Part shown: in pieces, positions 9,252 to 17,632 of the stretch
Numbering within the stretch: the stretch's first letter is position 1
How the letters are laid out: each line of letters starts with the position of its first letter
Source: Candidatus Proximibacter danicus
GTDB lineage: Bacteria > Pseudomonadota > Gammaproteobacteria > Burkholderiales > Rhodocyclaceae
Direction: 5' to 3'
DNA length: 64,000 bases
NCBI GenBank assembly: GCA_016710885.1
Contig: JADJUC010000005.1
Span: forward strand, 62,001-126,000
Program-made: the position numbers and the translations under genes
Notes under the pieces: generated by a model
Told to the model about the DNA's origin: nothing
The model's input: only the letters and a program-made list of their open reading frames with translations
Databases searched by the model: none

Positions 9252-9284
9252 ACGAATGCCCATTGTCAAAATCGCAGGCTATCC

Positions 9285-9342
9285 AATAGATACTATTGTT
9301 TCCGTAAAGGCACTATAATTTACATATCGCTACTCAAGTAGC
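9285..9342 (+). promoter_or_regulatory. Promoter region with two palindromes before the NTase/HEPN pair
   Basis: A perfect inverted repeat CAATAG-ATA-CTATTG (9285-9299) precedes a TATAAT box (9314-9319); a second inverted repeat GCTACT-CA-AGTAGC (9329-9342) lies between the box and the GGAGG ribosome site (9349-9353). Symmetric sites on both sides of the -10 box suit autoregulation by the HTH-bearing first gene. Confidence 0.55.
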
Positions 9343-9358
9343 TTTATCGGAGGCTCCG

Positions 9359-10024
9359 ATGCGGCCACCCTCACACCCCCAAAGCCACCTTCAGCACCCC
9401 CTCTCGCGAATCCTCGGCAACGAGGCATCGGTACGCCTGCTGCGCGTCCTTGCCACGCGCGGACTGCCGCTGAGCGTCAGCCAGTTGGAGAAGGAGTGCG
9501 GCCTTTCCGCGCGCGGAACCCGGCTGGCCCTCGAAAACCTGATCCGGTCCCAGGTGGTATCACAGCTCGGTGCCGCCCGGTCGCGCCTCTACTGCATGGA
9601 TTCCCGTCATCCGCTCACGGTAGCGATCACCAATCTCTTCCAGGACGAAATGCAGCACTGGAACAGCATGCTGAGCAGCGTGCGCGAGGCGCTGAAAGTG
9701 CAACAGGTCACCGCGGCGTGGTACTACGGCAGCGTCGCGCGGGGCGAAGACACTCCGGCAAGCGATTTCGATCTCGCGATCATCGTTGCCGATGACGCCG
9801 CCGTGGAAAACGTGACGGAGTCGGTTCGGCTCGCGCTTCAGGCCATCGAAGACCACCACCAGGTTCGGTGTTCCGTGGTGGGCTTGTCCGATGCGGATGT
9901 CCTGCGCATGAGTGAAGGCTCCGACCCGTTCTGGGAAAATATGATCCGAGACGCCAAGGTTCTCGATGGCCCGCGCCCAGAGCAGTATGCGACCCGGCTA
10001 CAACGACGGAGGAAAGACGGATGA
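9359..10024 (+). CDS. Winged-helix nucleotidyltransferase (MNT-type antitoxin-like)
   Basis: A 221-aa protein with an N-terminal winged-helix DNA-binding region (about 15-80: LPLSVSQLEKECGLSARGTR) joined to a minimal nucleotidyltransferase domain. The catalytic signature GSVARGEDTPASDFDLAI (124-141) contains the GS motif and the D-x-D metal ligands Asp136/Asp138. In MNT-HEPN systems such enzymes AMPylate and so neutralise the partner HEPN RNase; here the same product could also bind the palindromic promoter. Its stop overlaps the next start (ATGATG), indicating translational coupling. Start set by GGAGG five bases upstream. Confidence 0.82.
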   Translation: MRPPSHPQSHLQHPLSRILGNEASVRLLRVLATRGLPLSVSQLEKECGLSARGTRLALENLIRSQVVSQLGAARSRLYCMDSRHPLTVAITNLFQDEMQHWNSMLSSVREALKVQQVTAAWYYGSVARGEDTPASDFDLAIIVADDAAVENVTESVRLALQAIEDHHQVRCSVVGLSDADVLRMSEGSDPFWENMIRDAKVLDGPRPEQYATRLQRRRKDG

Positions 10025-10434
10025 TGGCGCGAATCAGCACCGCAAGAACTGTCGACACCGACTTCTGGGAGGGCCGCCTCAAGCAGGCTCGGGCGTTCCA
10101 GCAAGCGGGAGAGAATCTGGTCGCGCTGGCCAATCCCGGCGACAACCTGTCACCGGCAATCAGCAATATCGTGCTGGCCGCGATTGCCTATGCGGATGCA
10201 ATTACCGCGAAGCACCGCCAACTCGTGAATACGCAAGACCACGGCGCCGCCCCCAGGCTCCTTCGCGACACGTTGGGCAACACGCTGCCGGGCAGCCAGG
10301 AATCCCGCCTGCGCAAATTGCTCTCGCTGAAAGATTCGGCGCAGTACGGCGCACGGCCCGCAACATTGTCGCAGGCACAACAGCAACTCGCAGACCTGCA
10401 GGAATTCGCCCTGTGGGCCGAGCAGCAGTTGTAG
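10021..10434 (+). CDS. HEPN-like partner of the nucleotidyltransferase
   Basis: A 137-aa helical protein translationally coupled to the preceding nucleotidyltransferase. Its organisation (FWEGRLKQARAFQQAGENL, then SNIVLAAIAYADAITAK and KLLSLKDSAQYG) resembles HEPN-fold proteins paired with MNT domains. I see no classic R-x4-6-H RNase motif; KDSAQYG near residue 105 is the most conserved-looking block. It is therefore either a divergent toxin or a structural partner. Assignment rests on gene order and helical pattern. Confidence 0.62.
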   Translation: MMARISTARTVDTDFWEGRLKQARAFQQAGENLVALANPGDNLSPAISNIVLAAIAYADAITAKHRQLVNTQDHGAAPRLLRDTLGNTLPGSQESRLRKLLSLKDSAQYGARPATLSQAQQQLADLQEFALWAEQQL

Positions 10435-10714
10435 GAGCGTGCGAGGCGATTCATGACCGTGCAGGCGCAGGTGGGGGTACGAGCAAAAGCGCCGCCACTA
10501 TTAATGTTTTGTAGTAGAAAGCGTTAATAACCGCTGCGCTATTAATCTTTTCATGCGAGAGACCACGGCACAGCGGCGAAACCGGGTCTATGCCGCGCAC
10601 GAGGCGCTCAATGCGCTCTATACGGGGTTGGACACGGTGTTGGCCGAGGCTGGGCAGGTGAGATGAGCGCCAGGCAAGCTCTGCTCGCAATCGACAAACT
10701 GGAGGGGCTGCGCA
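10435..10714 (+). other. Short region with two overlapping mini-ORFs, possibly gene remnants
   Basis: Two short frames are chained by ATGA overlaps and run into the HicB-like gene: 10553-10666 (37 aa, MRETTAQRRNRVYAAHEALN) and 10663-10725 (20 aa, MSARQALLAIDKLEGLRNER). They could be real coupled leader ORFs or the remains of a lost gene such as the toxin that should accompany HicB. Nothing else is visible in this stretch. Confidence 0.35.
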
Positions 10715-11038
10715 ATGAGCGTTGATCACTACACCTACCGCGTCACCTGGTCGGCCGAAGACGGCGAGCATGTCGGCCTGTGCGCTGAATTTCCGTCGCT
10801 GTCATGGCTGGCGAAAACGCCGGAAGCGGCGTTGAAAGGCATCCGACGAGTTGTCGCCGAAGCGGTTGCCGATATGCAATCGACCGGCGAGACTATTCCC
10901 ATTTCCCTGGCGGAAAAGCATTACAGCGGAGAATTCCGGGTGCGCATTCCCCCTCAGGTGCATCGCGCCCTGGCAACAGAGGCGGCTGAACAAGGTGTCA
11001 GCCTGAACCGGCTGGCGAGCGCAAAACTGGCGGCGTAA
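10715..11038 (+). CDS. HicB-family antitoxin-like protein, orphan
   Basis: A 107-aa protein with an N-terminal HicB partially degraded RNase H-like fold (HYTYRVTWSAEDGEHVG, EFPSLSWLAKTPEAALKGI) and a C-terminal ribbon-helix-helix arm (RVRIPPQVHRALATEAAEQG, then VSLNRLASAKL). HicB neutralises the HicA mRNA interferase and represses its own operon. No HicA-like ORF is present on either side, so it is an orphan or the toxin has been lost; the mini-ORFs just upstream do not resemble HicA. GGAGGGG lies about 11 bases before the start. Confidence 0.82.
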   Translation: MSVDHYTYRVTWSAEDGEHVGLCAEFPSLSWLAKTPEAALKGIRRVVAEAVADMQSTGETIPISLAEKHYSGEFRVRIPPQVHRALATEAAEQGVSLNRLASAKLAA

Positions 11039-11230
11039 ACCCCGCAATCGATACGGCTTAAGCCGGGGCGGCGTAAGGCTGGGGTGTTGCCGACGATCTG
11101 AGGGGGCCGAGAGGTCGCTCGTGTGACCGCATCACTCCGTAATCTGCCGCAGGGCCAATTCACACAACACTTCAAACGCTGAGCAGTACGAAATAAGGTC
11201 TGCTGACCCCTACGGAATTCGTCAAACTCA

Positions 11231-11312
11231 TTGCAAATCAATAAAACACGCAGTCATAATGAATGACCGCGTCATCATCTGATTACGGTTTTATGCGTCC
11301 ATTAAAAACCGT
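11231..11312 (+). promoter_or_regulatory. Promoter, palindrome and leader hairpin before the 291-aa gene
   Basis: TTGCAA (11231-11236) and CATAAT (11255-11260) form an 18-base-spaced promoter. An inverted repeat GTCAT-5 bases-ATGAC (11253-11267) overlaps the -10 box. Downstream, a perfect 8-base stem ACGGTTTT/AAAACCGT (11285-11292 and 11305-11312) would form a hairpin in the mRNA leader just before the GAGAGGGGAG ribosome site. The rest of 11039-11230 shows nothing I can support. Confidence 0.5.
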
Positions 11313-11335
11313 GAAGCTTTGAGAGGGGAGCGCCA

Positions 11336-12211
11336 ATGTCACTAATCGAACTTGAAAACCCAAATGCACCAATCTCCGTTCACTTCAAAATGGATGGGCC
11401 TGCCTTCACCGACGGCATCCCTATTCACTTGCTTACGGATAGCTTGTCTGATTTCCAGTCGTTGCTGGACAAAACATATCTGGGTCTTACTCAGCGAAAA
11501 CGACTATCTCGCGATGACAGATCTCGGTATTACCTACTATCGAAAGGCATAAAGCACGGTTCTGCAGAAACCGATCTCGGGGTAATCCTTACCGGAATCC
11601 AAACCGCATTCCCATTCTTTAGCGCCCTCGGGCCGACAGGGCTTTGGGAGTATGCGAAGCAGTCATTCGATTTTCTAAAATTTGTTTACTCAGCAATGAA
11701 GACTGGAAATCAACCGACCTACACGTGGTCTGGAGACAATTCGCAATTTCAGGTGAACACGGGAACTCAAACAAACATTTACAACGCCCCCGTCTTCAAT
11801 ATCGGACAAATGAGCGTTAACAACTACGTATCGTTGACCAAGCCGATTGAAGAGAAAATCGTGGACTATGTTGTATTCGGTGACAGTGATCTCGGCACCA
11901 TAAAACTTGACGCATCCAATGCTGACGTTTTTTCTCTGCCGTCCCAGATCGAAACCACACCACTCAAATTGAGATGTGAGATATTCGACTTCAATAAATT
12001 TGAGAATATTGGAAAACTGTACGTTCATCCTGGCGAAGCGGCTAAAGAGGGCGACTATCGATTTCAAGTCATTGGGGATCAAAACACCACCCAATACATC
12101 GAGGCAATGCTGCGCAAGCAAGTAGCTGTGAACTGCCTAAGAGAAATTGCTCCAAATCCATTCTCACCAGAAAAAATCGTTCGATTTCAAGTGATCAGCA
12201 TCGAACCTTAA
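11336..12211 (+). CDS. Unknown 291-aa accessory protein
   Basis: Unrecognised soluble protein. Its N-terminal part (about 1-60, HFKMDGPAFTDGIPIHLL) looks like a beta-rich domain; the middle (about 85-125) has hydrophobic stretches (FFSALGPTGLWEYAKQSFDF), followed by a low-complexity Asn/Thr-rich beta segment (SQFQVNTGTQTNIYNAPVFN, about 136-155) and a C-terminal mixed alpha/beta domain. Codon use and base composition are clearly more AT-rich than in flanking core genes, a sign of transfer. It lies upstream of and in the same direction as a HEPN-motif protein, 80 bases apart, so they may form one unit. Confidence 0.8.
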   Translation: MSLIELENPNAPISVHFKMDGPAFTDGIPIHLLTDSLSDFQSLLDKTYLGLTQRKRLSRDDRSRYYLLSKGIKHGSAETDLGVILTGIQTAFPFFSALGPTGLWEYAKQSFDFLKFVYSAMKTGNQPTYTWSGDNSQFQVNTGTQTNIYNAPVFNIGQMSVNNYVSLTKPIEEKIVDYVVFGDSDLGTIKLDASNADVFSLPSQIETTPLKLRCEIFDFNKFENIGKLYVHPGEAAKEGDYRFQVIGDQNTTQYIEAMLRKQVAVNCLREIAPNPFSPEKIVRFQVISIEP

Positions 12212-12291
12212 TTAACGGAGGGAAAGCCCCCTCAATCACGGCTTTTTTCTCATGAATTGAAGCCGACCCTTTCAGCCCATTGCATGTTCAC

Positions 12292-13314
12292 ATGACAGAC
12301 AAAGATCCCAACCGGCCAATCGACCGCATCCGAAACTCCGCCCTATCGATGAAAATTGGGGAGAACGGCGACGGTCCGATCGGTACGATAATCGACATGC
12401 AGCAGTCTTTGTACTCGGTCCATGAGCATGCAATTTTCGCAATACAAATTGCCGACCAGATCGATCCGCAGCGTACGAACACCGCAATACCGAACACGCA
12501 ACAGAAAGTTCTTTCCTTAGGGGCACAGGACCCGGAGGTTGCTAGGACCTACCTTACGGCGTACACGCTATTCAAGTCGTTGCATCTTGGCCCGCGATTC
12601 GACGAAAAGAAGTCACTTCAACTCGCGTTCGAGTTCCTCGCTATCATCGCGGCAATACTCGATGAGCAAAGGCGCCTCGATGCAGCAACCAAGGTGGCCG
12701 TCGACGAATTTGAAGCCCTGCCTGCCAAAGATCGCAGTCTGCGCCTGCCGGCGCTCGGTGACGTATCGCATCGCTGCAACGCGTTTACGCAGAAGATCGG
12801 TCACGCGGTCGACATGCTCGAAGAAATTGCCCGCCTCTTCTATCCGGGTGAGATTACGAATAAGTGGGTCGACTCGTTAGCTGTGCTTCTCGCCCAAAAA
12901 CACGGTGAGGACGCATCGGTTACCCGTGCCATGCAGGAGCGGGGGCCTGCGCTGTTGCAGCTTCGGAGGCTTCGCAACATGGTTGAGCACCCGAAAGACG
13001 GCGATCGAATCGCGGTGTACGACTTTAAGCTGTTGCCGTCGATGGAGCTCCTCTTACCATCTGTCAATATTCAACTTCCGGGCGAGGAGCCAGTAACTGG
13101 CTCCCTCGTGTCGCTGATGGAGCAAGTGCGCAGTTCCCTTGTCGATGACGCGGAGCATTTGTTCGGCCTTCTTGTCGCAGCAAACCTGCAACCACCTTCG
13201 AAGTTCAATATTTGTCTAATTGAGCTCCCAGAAGATCGGCGTCCAAAGTGGAACCCGCACCAGCGCCTGTCATATGGCATCGAAATCAACGGACAGGTGC
13301 AGCCCCTCGGATAG
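12292..13314 (+). CDS. Unknown protein with an R-x4-H HEPN-type motif
   Basis: A 340-aa, mostly helical soluble protein. Near residues 225-235 it carries LRRLRNMVEHPKDGDR: Arg228 and His233 in an R-N-x3-H arrangement, the signature of HEPN ribonucleases, where a polar residue often follows the Arg. No other domain is recognised. HEPN proteins are frequent RNase effectors in toxin-antitoxin and abortive-infection systems. ATG 12292 is used; a TTG at 12280 is in frame, and neither has a good ribosome site. The 80-base gap after the 291-aa gene contains a GAGGG/CCCTC hairpin and T-rich stretch that might attenuate transcription. Confidence 0.7.
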   Translation: MTDKDPNRPIDRIRNSALSMKIGENGDGPIGTIIDMQQSLYSVHEHAIFAIQIADQIDPQRTNTAIPNTQQKVLSLGAQDPEVARTYLTAYTLFKSLHLGPRFDEKKSLQLAFEFLAIIAAILDEQRRLDAATKVAVDEFEALPAKDRSLRLPALGDVSHRCNAFTQKIGHAVDMLEEIARLFYPGEITNKWVDSLAVLLAQKHGEDASVTRAMQERGPALLQLRRLRNMVEHPKDGDRIAVYDFKLLPSMELLLPSVNIQLPGEEPVTGSLVSLMEQVRSSLVDDAEHLFGLLVAANLQPPSKFNICLIELPEDRRPKWNPHQRLSYGIEINGQVQPLG

Positions 13315-13454
13315 TTTCGATTCGGTGATCGACCCCGCTGCGAAGGTAACCGTCCTCAGCCCCAGCGGCCGCTCCAAGGCGAGAAGCCGTTACTCGTCAG
13401 CGTCGGTACCAGCGTCTGACATGGCCGAAAAACTGCCTTCGACTCCGAAAGGAG

Positions 13455-13994
13455 TTAATGCGGCAATGAAGATTGCAGCATCGTAAAATCGACCAACGGC
13501 TCTATAGACCGAGCCCCTCTAACAATTCGTTGATTAGCCCAACCAAAATAGACTGATCGTAAATTTCGGTCGATTAGGAAGTCAGTGAGCAGGGCACTAT
13601 AAACACTCGCCATGGGCTGCATGTCTTTTGTATCGTAAAAACTTACAAGCCAAGAGTCCTCTATCGAAGCATGACGACGAACACGGATCTCAACTCCTCC
13701 AGGCAACCGATAGGTTTTTGGAGGCTGAAAATGGGATTCAATAAATTCAAGGCGACGCTCGTTGTCACGAGGAACCAAGCCGAGCCACGGATGAAAGACC
13801 AACTCGCCATCACCTGACACCGGCGCATGTAATGCGATTTTGGCTAATGATTTGTTAACCTCATCCGAGAGCTGTCTTTTTGCTCGTGCACGAAGATCAG
13901 CGTCTCCTGGATGAAATACCCACCGGATCACTTTGGTGTCATTACGCAATAGATGTTCGAGACTCTCCCAAGTCCATCCGCACTCATTTTTCAA
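13455..13994 (-). pseudogene. CoiA-like protein, C-terminal part after a frameshift
   Basis: 179 residues open in a different frame from, and overlapping by four bases, the N-terminal CoiA-like piece. Adding one base to the GGG run at 14019-14021 (CCC on the coding strand) joins the two into one protein of about 360 aa in which GFP continues as TLEYDLSSLKNECGWTW. The segment contains WESLEHLLRNDTKVIRWVFH and a C-terminal domain of unknown role. The apparent start MKNECGWTW is therefore internal sequence rather than a true N-terminus. Confidence 0.72.
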
Positions 13995-14530
13995 AGAGGA
14001 TAGGTCGTACTCCAGTGTGGGAATCCATCACGCTGTACCTTGGCCTGTTTCGAACCTGATACGCCATTGGTAACCTTCACCTCAATTCGTACTTCTCTAT
14101 TTGCTGCACGAAGCACAACATCCGGAATCCAGTCGTCAGTCCAAGGTGTTTCGTCGGGAAGAATGGCTTCTACTACGTGCATCCTCTCAGCCGGGATGGA
14201 AAGTGTCGCTTCACATTCAACCCCAAATTGATTTTTCGCTTTCTCGGTGACTATCAATGGCGGCAAGTCAACGTAGCGCCATCTAGCGATGATTTGCTTG
14301 GCGGCGAGATGAAGCCCTGTCTCTGGCCCTCCGCTGCATGGTTCCAACCGCAGCTCGTCAGGTAAATGAGAAAAGTGGTGCCGGTATCGAACCCCTGTTC
14401 TGGCAATTAATCGCCGTCCACAGGTAGGGCATCGGCAGTTGCATTGGAGTCCCTTCCTTACCTGTCCAATATGCACGAGCTGATTGGTTGCTTCGTCGAT
14501 AGCGAAGTCGAGAATGTCGCCGTGGTTCAT
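13991..14530 (-). pseudogene. CoiA-like zinc-finger/nuclease protein, N-terminal part
   Basis: Encodes the first part of a competence CoiA-like protein: a zinc-binding block C-x-C-x2-C (CNCRCPTCGRRLIARTG, about 29-45) followed by HHFSH, then a restriction-endonuclease-like segment with WIPDVVLR and EVRIEVKVT (about 135-155, a D...E-x-K-type core). CoiA-like proteins are predicted nucleases found in competence and mobile/defence contexts. The frame ends early at GFPHWSTTYPL because of the presumed single-base loss at 14019-14021. ATG 14530 is preferred, with AAAGG eight bases upstream. Divergent from the membrane/zinc-ribbon gene. Confidence 0.75.
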
Positions 14531-14678
14531 AATCATCACCTTTCAATAAGCACAGATGCATACTGGGTGCGACCATGGCGAATAACACGGCAGGCAATCG
14601 GGAAGAGTCCGGAAGAAATACGGAACCGACTGATTTAAATAATCTTCTCAAGAGGCAGCTGAAGGCTTGGAATTCAGT

Positions 14679-15638
14679 ATGGGGAAGGACGACTGGATCA
14701 CGCTGATGCAGGCGTTAAGCCAACTCGTCATCGACCAAGCACGGGCCGGCAATCCTGAACCTGCGTTTTCATCCAATCGCCTGCGGGAGCATTGCGCAAG
14801 CATCGACCCCGCTGGTCAGGTCTATTGGTCGAGTGAAGAGGACACCGGGCGGAAGAAATTCAGCGAGGCTTGGAAGAAGCTATCTAAGAGCTTCGCCTCC
14901 ATTGAGCCCAATCTAAAGCAGCGTGCCGCAAAGGCCGGGCTGCCATTCAGAGTGGCGTTGTTTGAATCACAAGCCCCCCTCGATAAGCGCGCCAAACAGT
15001 ACTCACTTCGCCTTGTGGCGGTCGACCTAGAACATCAATCCGAGCAAGTATCCCCAGAGCCAGTCGAAACCGATACGCAACCAGTAAAGCCTGCGACAGA
15101 GCTTGAGTACCTTGAGGAGATGGAGGTTTATCCGCTCCCCGGTGTTCGGCGGCCAATTCGGATCAGTATTCGAGGGTGGCGCTCACTGCTAATCACATTG
15201 CCCCTGGTCTGTGTGCTGTTCATTCTGACTGCGGGGAGTTGGCTGCTATTGAAACTCTGGGTTTCGGACATGCCCGTCCGGGTGATCTTTCAATGGACCG
15301 TTATCGTCAGCCTCATCGGAGGATTCGTTGCCTGGATAGTTTGGCCGCTCTACCGACTGCTTGAGGACCGAATCGTTATGGCTCCGGCGATCTTGCAGCT
15401 TACAAGTCCGATGTGCCACGTACTGGTAATCCGAAGAGAAGGTGACGATCGCGTTATCCGGATGGTTCGCTATACGGGAAAATGCCCAGCATGTGGCGGT
15501 TTGGTGGAAATCCAGAGAGGGAAATATCAATTCCAGGATCGCTACGTCGGCACGTGCGACAGAAATCCGCTAGAGCATATATATAGTTTCGATCACACAC
15601 TGAAATGCGGCCGTAATTTGCGCATCGAATCTCGATAG
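14679..15638 (+). CDS. Unknown membrane protein with C-terminal zinc-ribbon-like cysteines
   Basis: About 319 aa. The N-terminal 110 residues form a charged, helical, possibly DNA-binding-like domain (FSSNRLREHCASIDPAGQVY, EAWKKLSKSFASI). Two transmembrane helices follow at about 170-195 and 205-230. The C-terminal domain has CPACGG and later GTCDRNP and LKCGR, four cysteines that could bind zinc. The family is not recognised. It is divergently placed from the CoiA-like gene, and its AT-richer composition matches the island. ATG 14679 is chosen; a TTG at 14667 is also in frame. Confidence 0.72.
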   Translation: MGKDDWITLMQALSQLVIDQARAGNPEPAFSSNRLREHCASIDPAGQVYWSSEEDTGRKKFSEAWKKLSKSFASIEPNLKQRAAKAGLPFRVALFESQAPLDKRAKQYSLRLVAVDLEHQSEQVSPEPVETDTQPVKPATELEYLEEMEVYPLPGVRRPIRISIRGWRSLLITLPLVCVLFILTAGSWLLLKLWVSDMPVRVIFQWTVIVSLIGGFVAWIVWPLYRLLEDRIVMAPAILQLTSPMCHVLVIRREGDDRVIRMVRYTGKCPACGGLVEIQRGKYQFQDRYVGTCDRNPLEHIYSFDHTLKCGRNLRIESR

Positions 15639-15879
15639 TTCTGACAGCCTTGATATCACGCTTTGAAGCGCCCTATGAACATCTGCTTCGCGACCCAAAT
15701 CAGTCGCAGGCAGAAAGGCAGCTAGACGGCCGCTTTGGCCGACGAGCTGCAGTACATAAATTGTGTCGTGCGACCGCTCGACTCACTTACCTGCCATTGG
15801 ACCTTTGGAAAAAACAACGGCGACAGTGGGTCGCTAGTACGCGTTCGCGAAATCCGAAACCGACCGGTCAGCGCTACCG
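15639..15879. other. Non-coding boundary between island and ars operon
   Basis: No supported gene. Short frames here have no recognisable product and look like decayed sequence. The region marks the change from the AT-richer accessory genes to the GC-rich arsenic operon. Confidence 0.4.
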
Positions 15880-17631
15880 CTAGCCACCAACCAACTGCCG
15901 CAAGCCCGCCACCCCCACCGGCACCTCCGCCCGCCACGGCAACAGCGCGCAGCGTGGCGCCAGTTCGCCCGCAACGCGGCGAATGAAGGGGATTTCGTAT
16001 TCGCCGCGCTGTGCCAGCAGCGGATCACCAGTACCACTGGCGAGCAGGCTCTGCTCGATGACCCAGGCAAACGGCTTGATGCCGGCACGGGCCAGATCGC
16101 CCTGCAGGCGCTCGGCCTCATGCACCGGCGTTGCTTCCGGCAGGGTGACGATAACGACGCGGGTGAAGTCCGGATCGCGCAGACGCGGCAACAGTTCGGT
16201 GACCGCCTCCGGCATTTCGCCGCGCGTGCGTAGCACCTCGCGGTGGTAGGCCTCGGCGGCGTCGAGCAGCAGGATGGTGTGGCCGGTGGGCGCCGTGTCG
16301 AGCACGACGAAGCCCTCGCGGCCACGATCCACCTCGCGGGCAAAGGCGCGGAAGACGGCGATCTCCTCGGTGCAGGGCGAGCGCAGGTCTTCCTCCAGCA
16401 GCGCCCGGCCGGCGGCGTCGAGATTGGGCGCGGCCTTGGCCAGCACTTCGGCGGTGTATTCCGCGACTTCCTTTTCCGGGTCGATACGGCCGACGGTGAG
16501 GTGCGGCAGGTCGGCGCCGACCGTCGTTGCCACATGCGCGGCGGGGTCGGTGGTGGAGAGGTGCACGGCGTGGCCGCGATCGGCCAGCGCGACGGCGATG
16601 GCGGCCGCCACCGTGGTTTTGCCGACGCCGCCCTTGCCCATGGTCATGATCACGCCGTGGCCGGTAGCGGCGATTTCTTCGATCAGCGGAACCAGCCCGG
16701 CGGGCAGTGTCAGCGCGGGTTGGGCCGCTGGTGAGGCTGCCTGCGCGCCTTCCGGGTGCGCCATCAGGCGCAGGGAGGCGAGCCCGACGGTGCCGCGCGG
16801 CAGGAAGGGCGTGACCGACTGCGGCAGGGTGCGCAGGCCAGCGGCCATGCCGGCCAGTGCTTCATTGCCACGCAGGTGCATGGCATCAGCGATGGCGTCG
16901 CCGGCCTGCTGCGGGATGAAGCGGCCGTTGATCGCCAGATGCAGATTGCTGACGCCGAGTTCGGCGAGTTCGCCGCGCGTGCGTTCGGCTTCGCGCAGCG
17001 AAGCGACATCGGGGCGGGCGACGAGGACGACGGTGGTGCTGCGCGGGTCGGACAGCTGGGCCACGGTGGCCGCGTACAGCGCCTTCTGTTTTTCCAGCCC
17101 GGCCAGCGGGCCGAGGCAGGAAGCGCCGCCGGAAGAGGCGTCGATGAACTCGCTCCACGCCGAAGGCAGCGTCAGCAGGCGCAGCGTGTGGCCGGTGGGG
17201 GCGGTGTCGAAGATGACATGGTCGAACTGCGCCGTGGTTTCAGGCAGGCCGAGCAGCTTGGAGAACTCGTCGAAGGCGGCGATCTCGACCGTGCAGGCAC
17301 CGGAGAACTGTTCCTCCATGCTCTGGATGGCCGCCGCCGGCAGGATGCCGCGATAGGGGGCAACCATGCGTTCGCGGTAGTCGCGCGCCGCCGCTTCGGG
17401 ATCGATGTTCAGCGCGAACAGGCCGGGCGCAGCGGGCACAGCGGTCGGTGACTGGCACAGCGCCACGCCGAGCACTTCATCGAGATTGGAGGCCGGGTCG
17501 GTGCTGACGATCAGCACCTGCTTGCCGGACTCGGCCAGCGCCAGGCCGGTGGCGCAGGAAAGCGAGGTCTTGCCGACGCCGCCTTTGCCGGTGAAGAAGA
17601 GGTGGCGGGTGCGAACGTCCAGAAGTGCCAT
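15880..17631 (-). CDS. arsA: Arsenite efflux ATPase
   Basis: 583 aa, a tandem duplicated P-loop ATPase as in plasmid-type ArsA. Each half has its own A-motif GKGGVGKT (about residues 15-22 and 333-340) and a DTAPTGHTLR/DTAPTGHTIL switch (about 150 and 450). It energises the arsenite pump on the cytoplasmic face of the membrane and receives As(III) from ArsD. It starts one base after arsD and is the last gene of the leftward operon arsR-arsC-acr3-permease-thioredoxin-arsD-arsA. Confidence 0.96.
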   Translation of the reverse strand: MALLDVRTRHLFFTGKGGVGKTSLSCATGLALAESGKQVLIVSTDPASNLDEVLGVALCQSPTAVPAAPGLFALNIDPEAAARDYRERMVAPYRGILPAAAIQSMEEQFSGACTVEIAAFDEFSKLLGLPETTAQFDHVIFDTAPTGHTLRLLTLPSAWSEFIDASSGGASCLGPLAGLEKQKALYAATVAQLSDPRSTTVVLVARPDVASLREAERTRGELAELGVSNLHLAINGRFIPQQAGDAIADAMHLRGNEALAGMAAGLRTLPQSVTPFLPRGTVGLASLRLMAHPEGAQAASPAAQPALTLPAGLVPLIEEIAATGHGVIMTMGKGGVGKTTVAAAIAVALADRGHAVHLSTTDPAAHVATTVGADLPHLTVGRIDPEKEVAEYTAEVLAKAAPNLDAAGRALLEEDLRSPCTEEIAVFRAFAREVDRGREGFVVLDTAPTGHTILLLDAAEAYHREVLRTRGEMPEAVTELLPRLRDPDFTRVVIVTLPEATPVHEAERLQGDLARAGIKPFAWVIEQSLLASGTGDPLLAQRGEYEIPFIRRVAGELAPRCALLPWRAEVPVGVAGLRQLVGG

Positions 17632-17632
17632 A

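Noticed and set aside
10954..11241. 95-aa minus-strand ORF downstream of hicB
   Set aside because: Partly antisense to hicB, no start signal and no recognisable sequence.
13220..13486. 88-aa plus-strand ORF after the HEPN-motif gene
   Set aside because: Overlaps that gene in another frame and has no ribosome site or domain.
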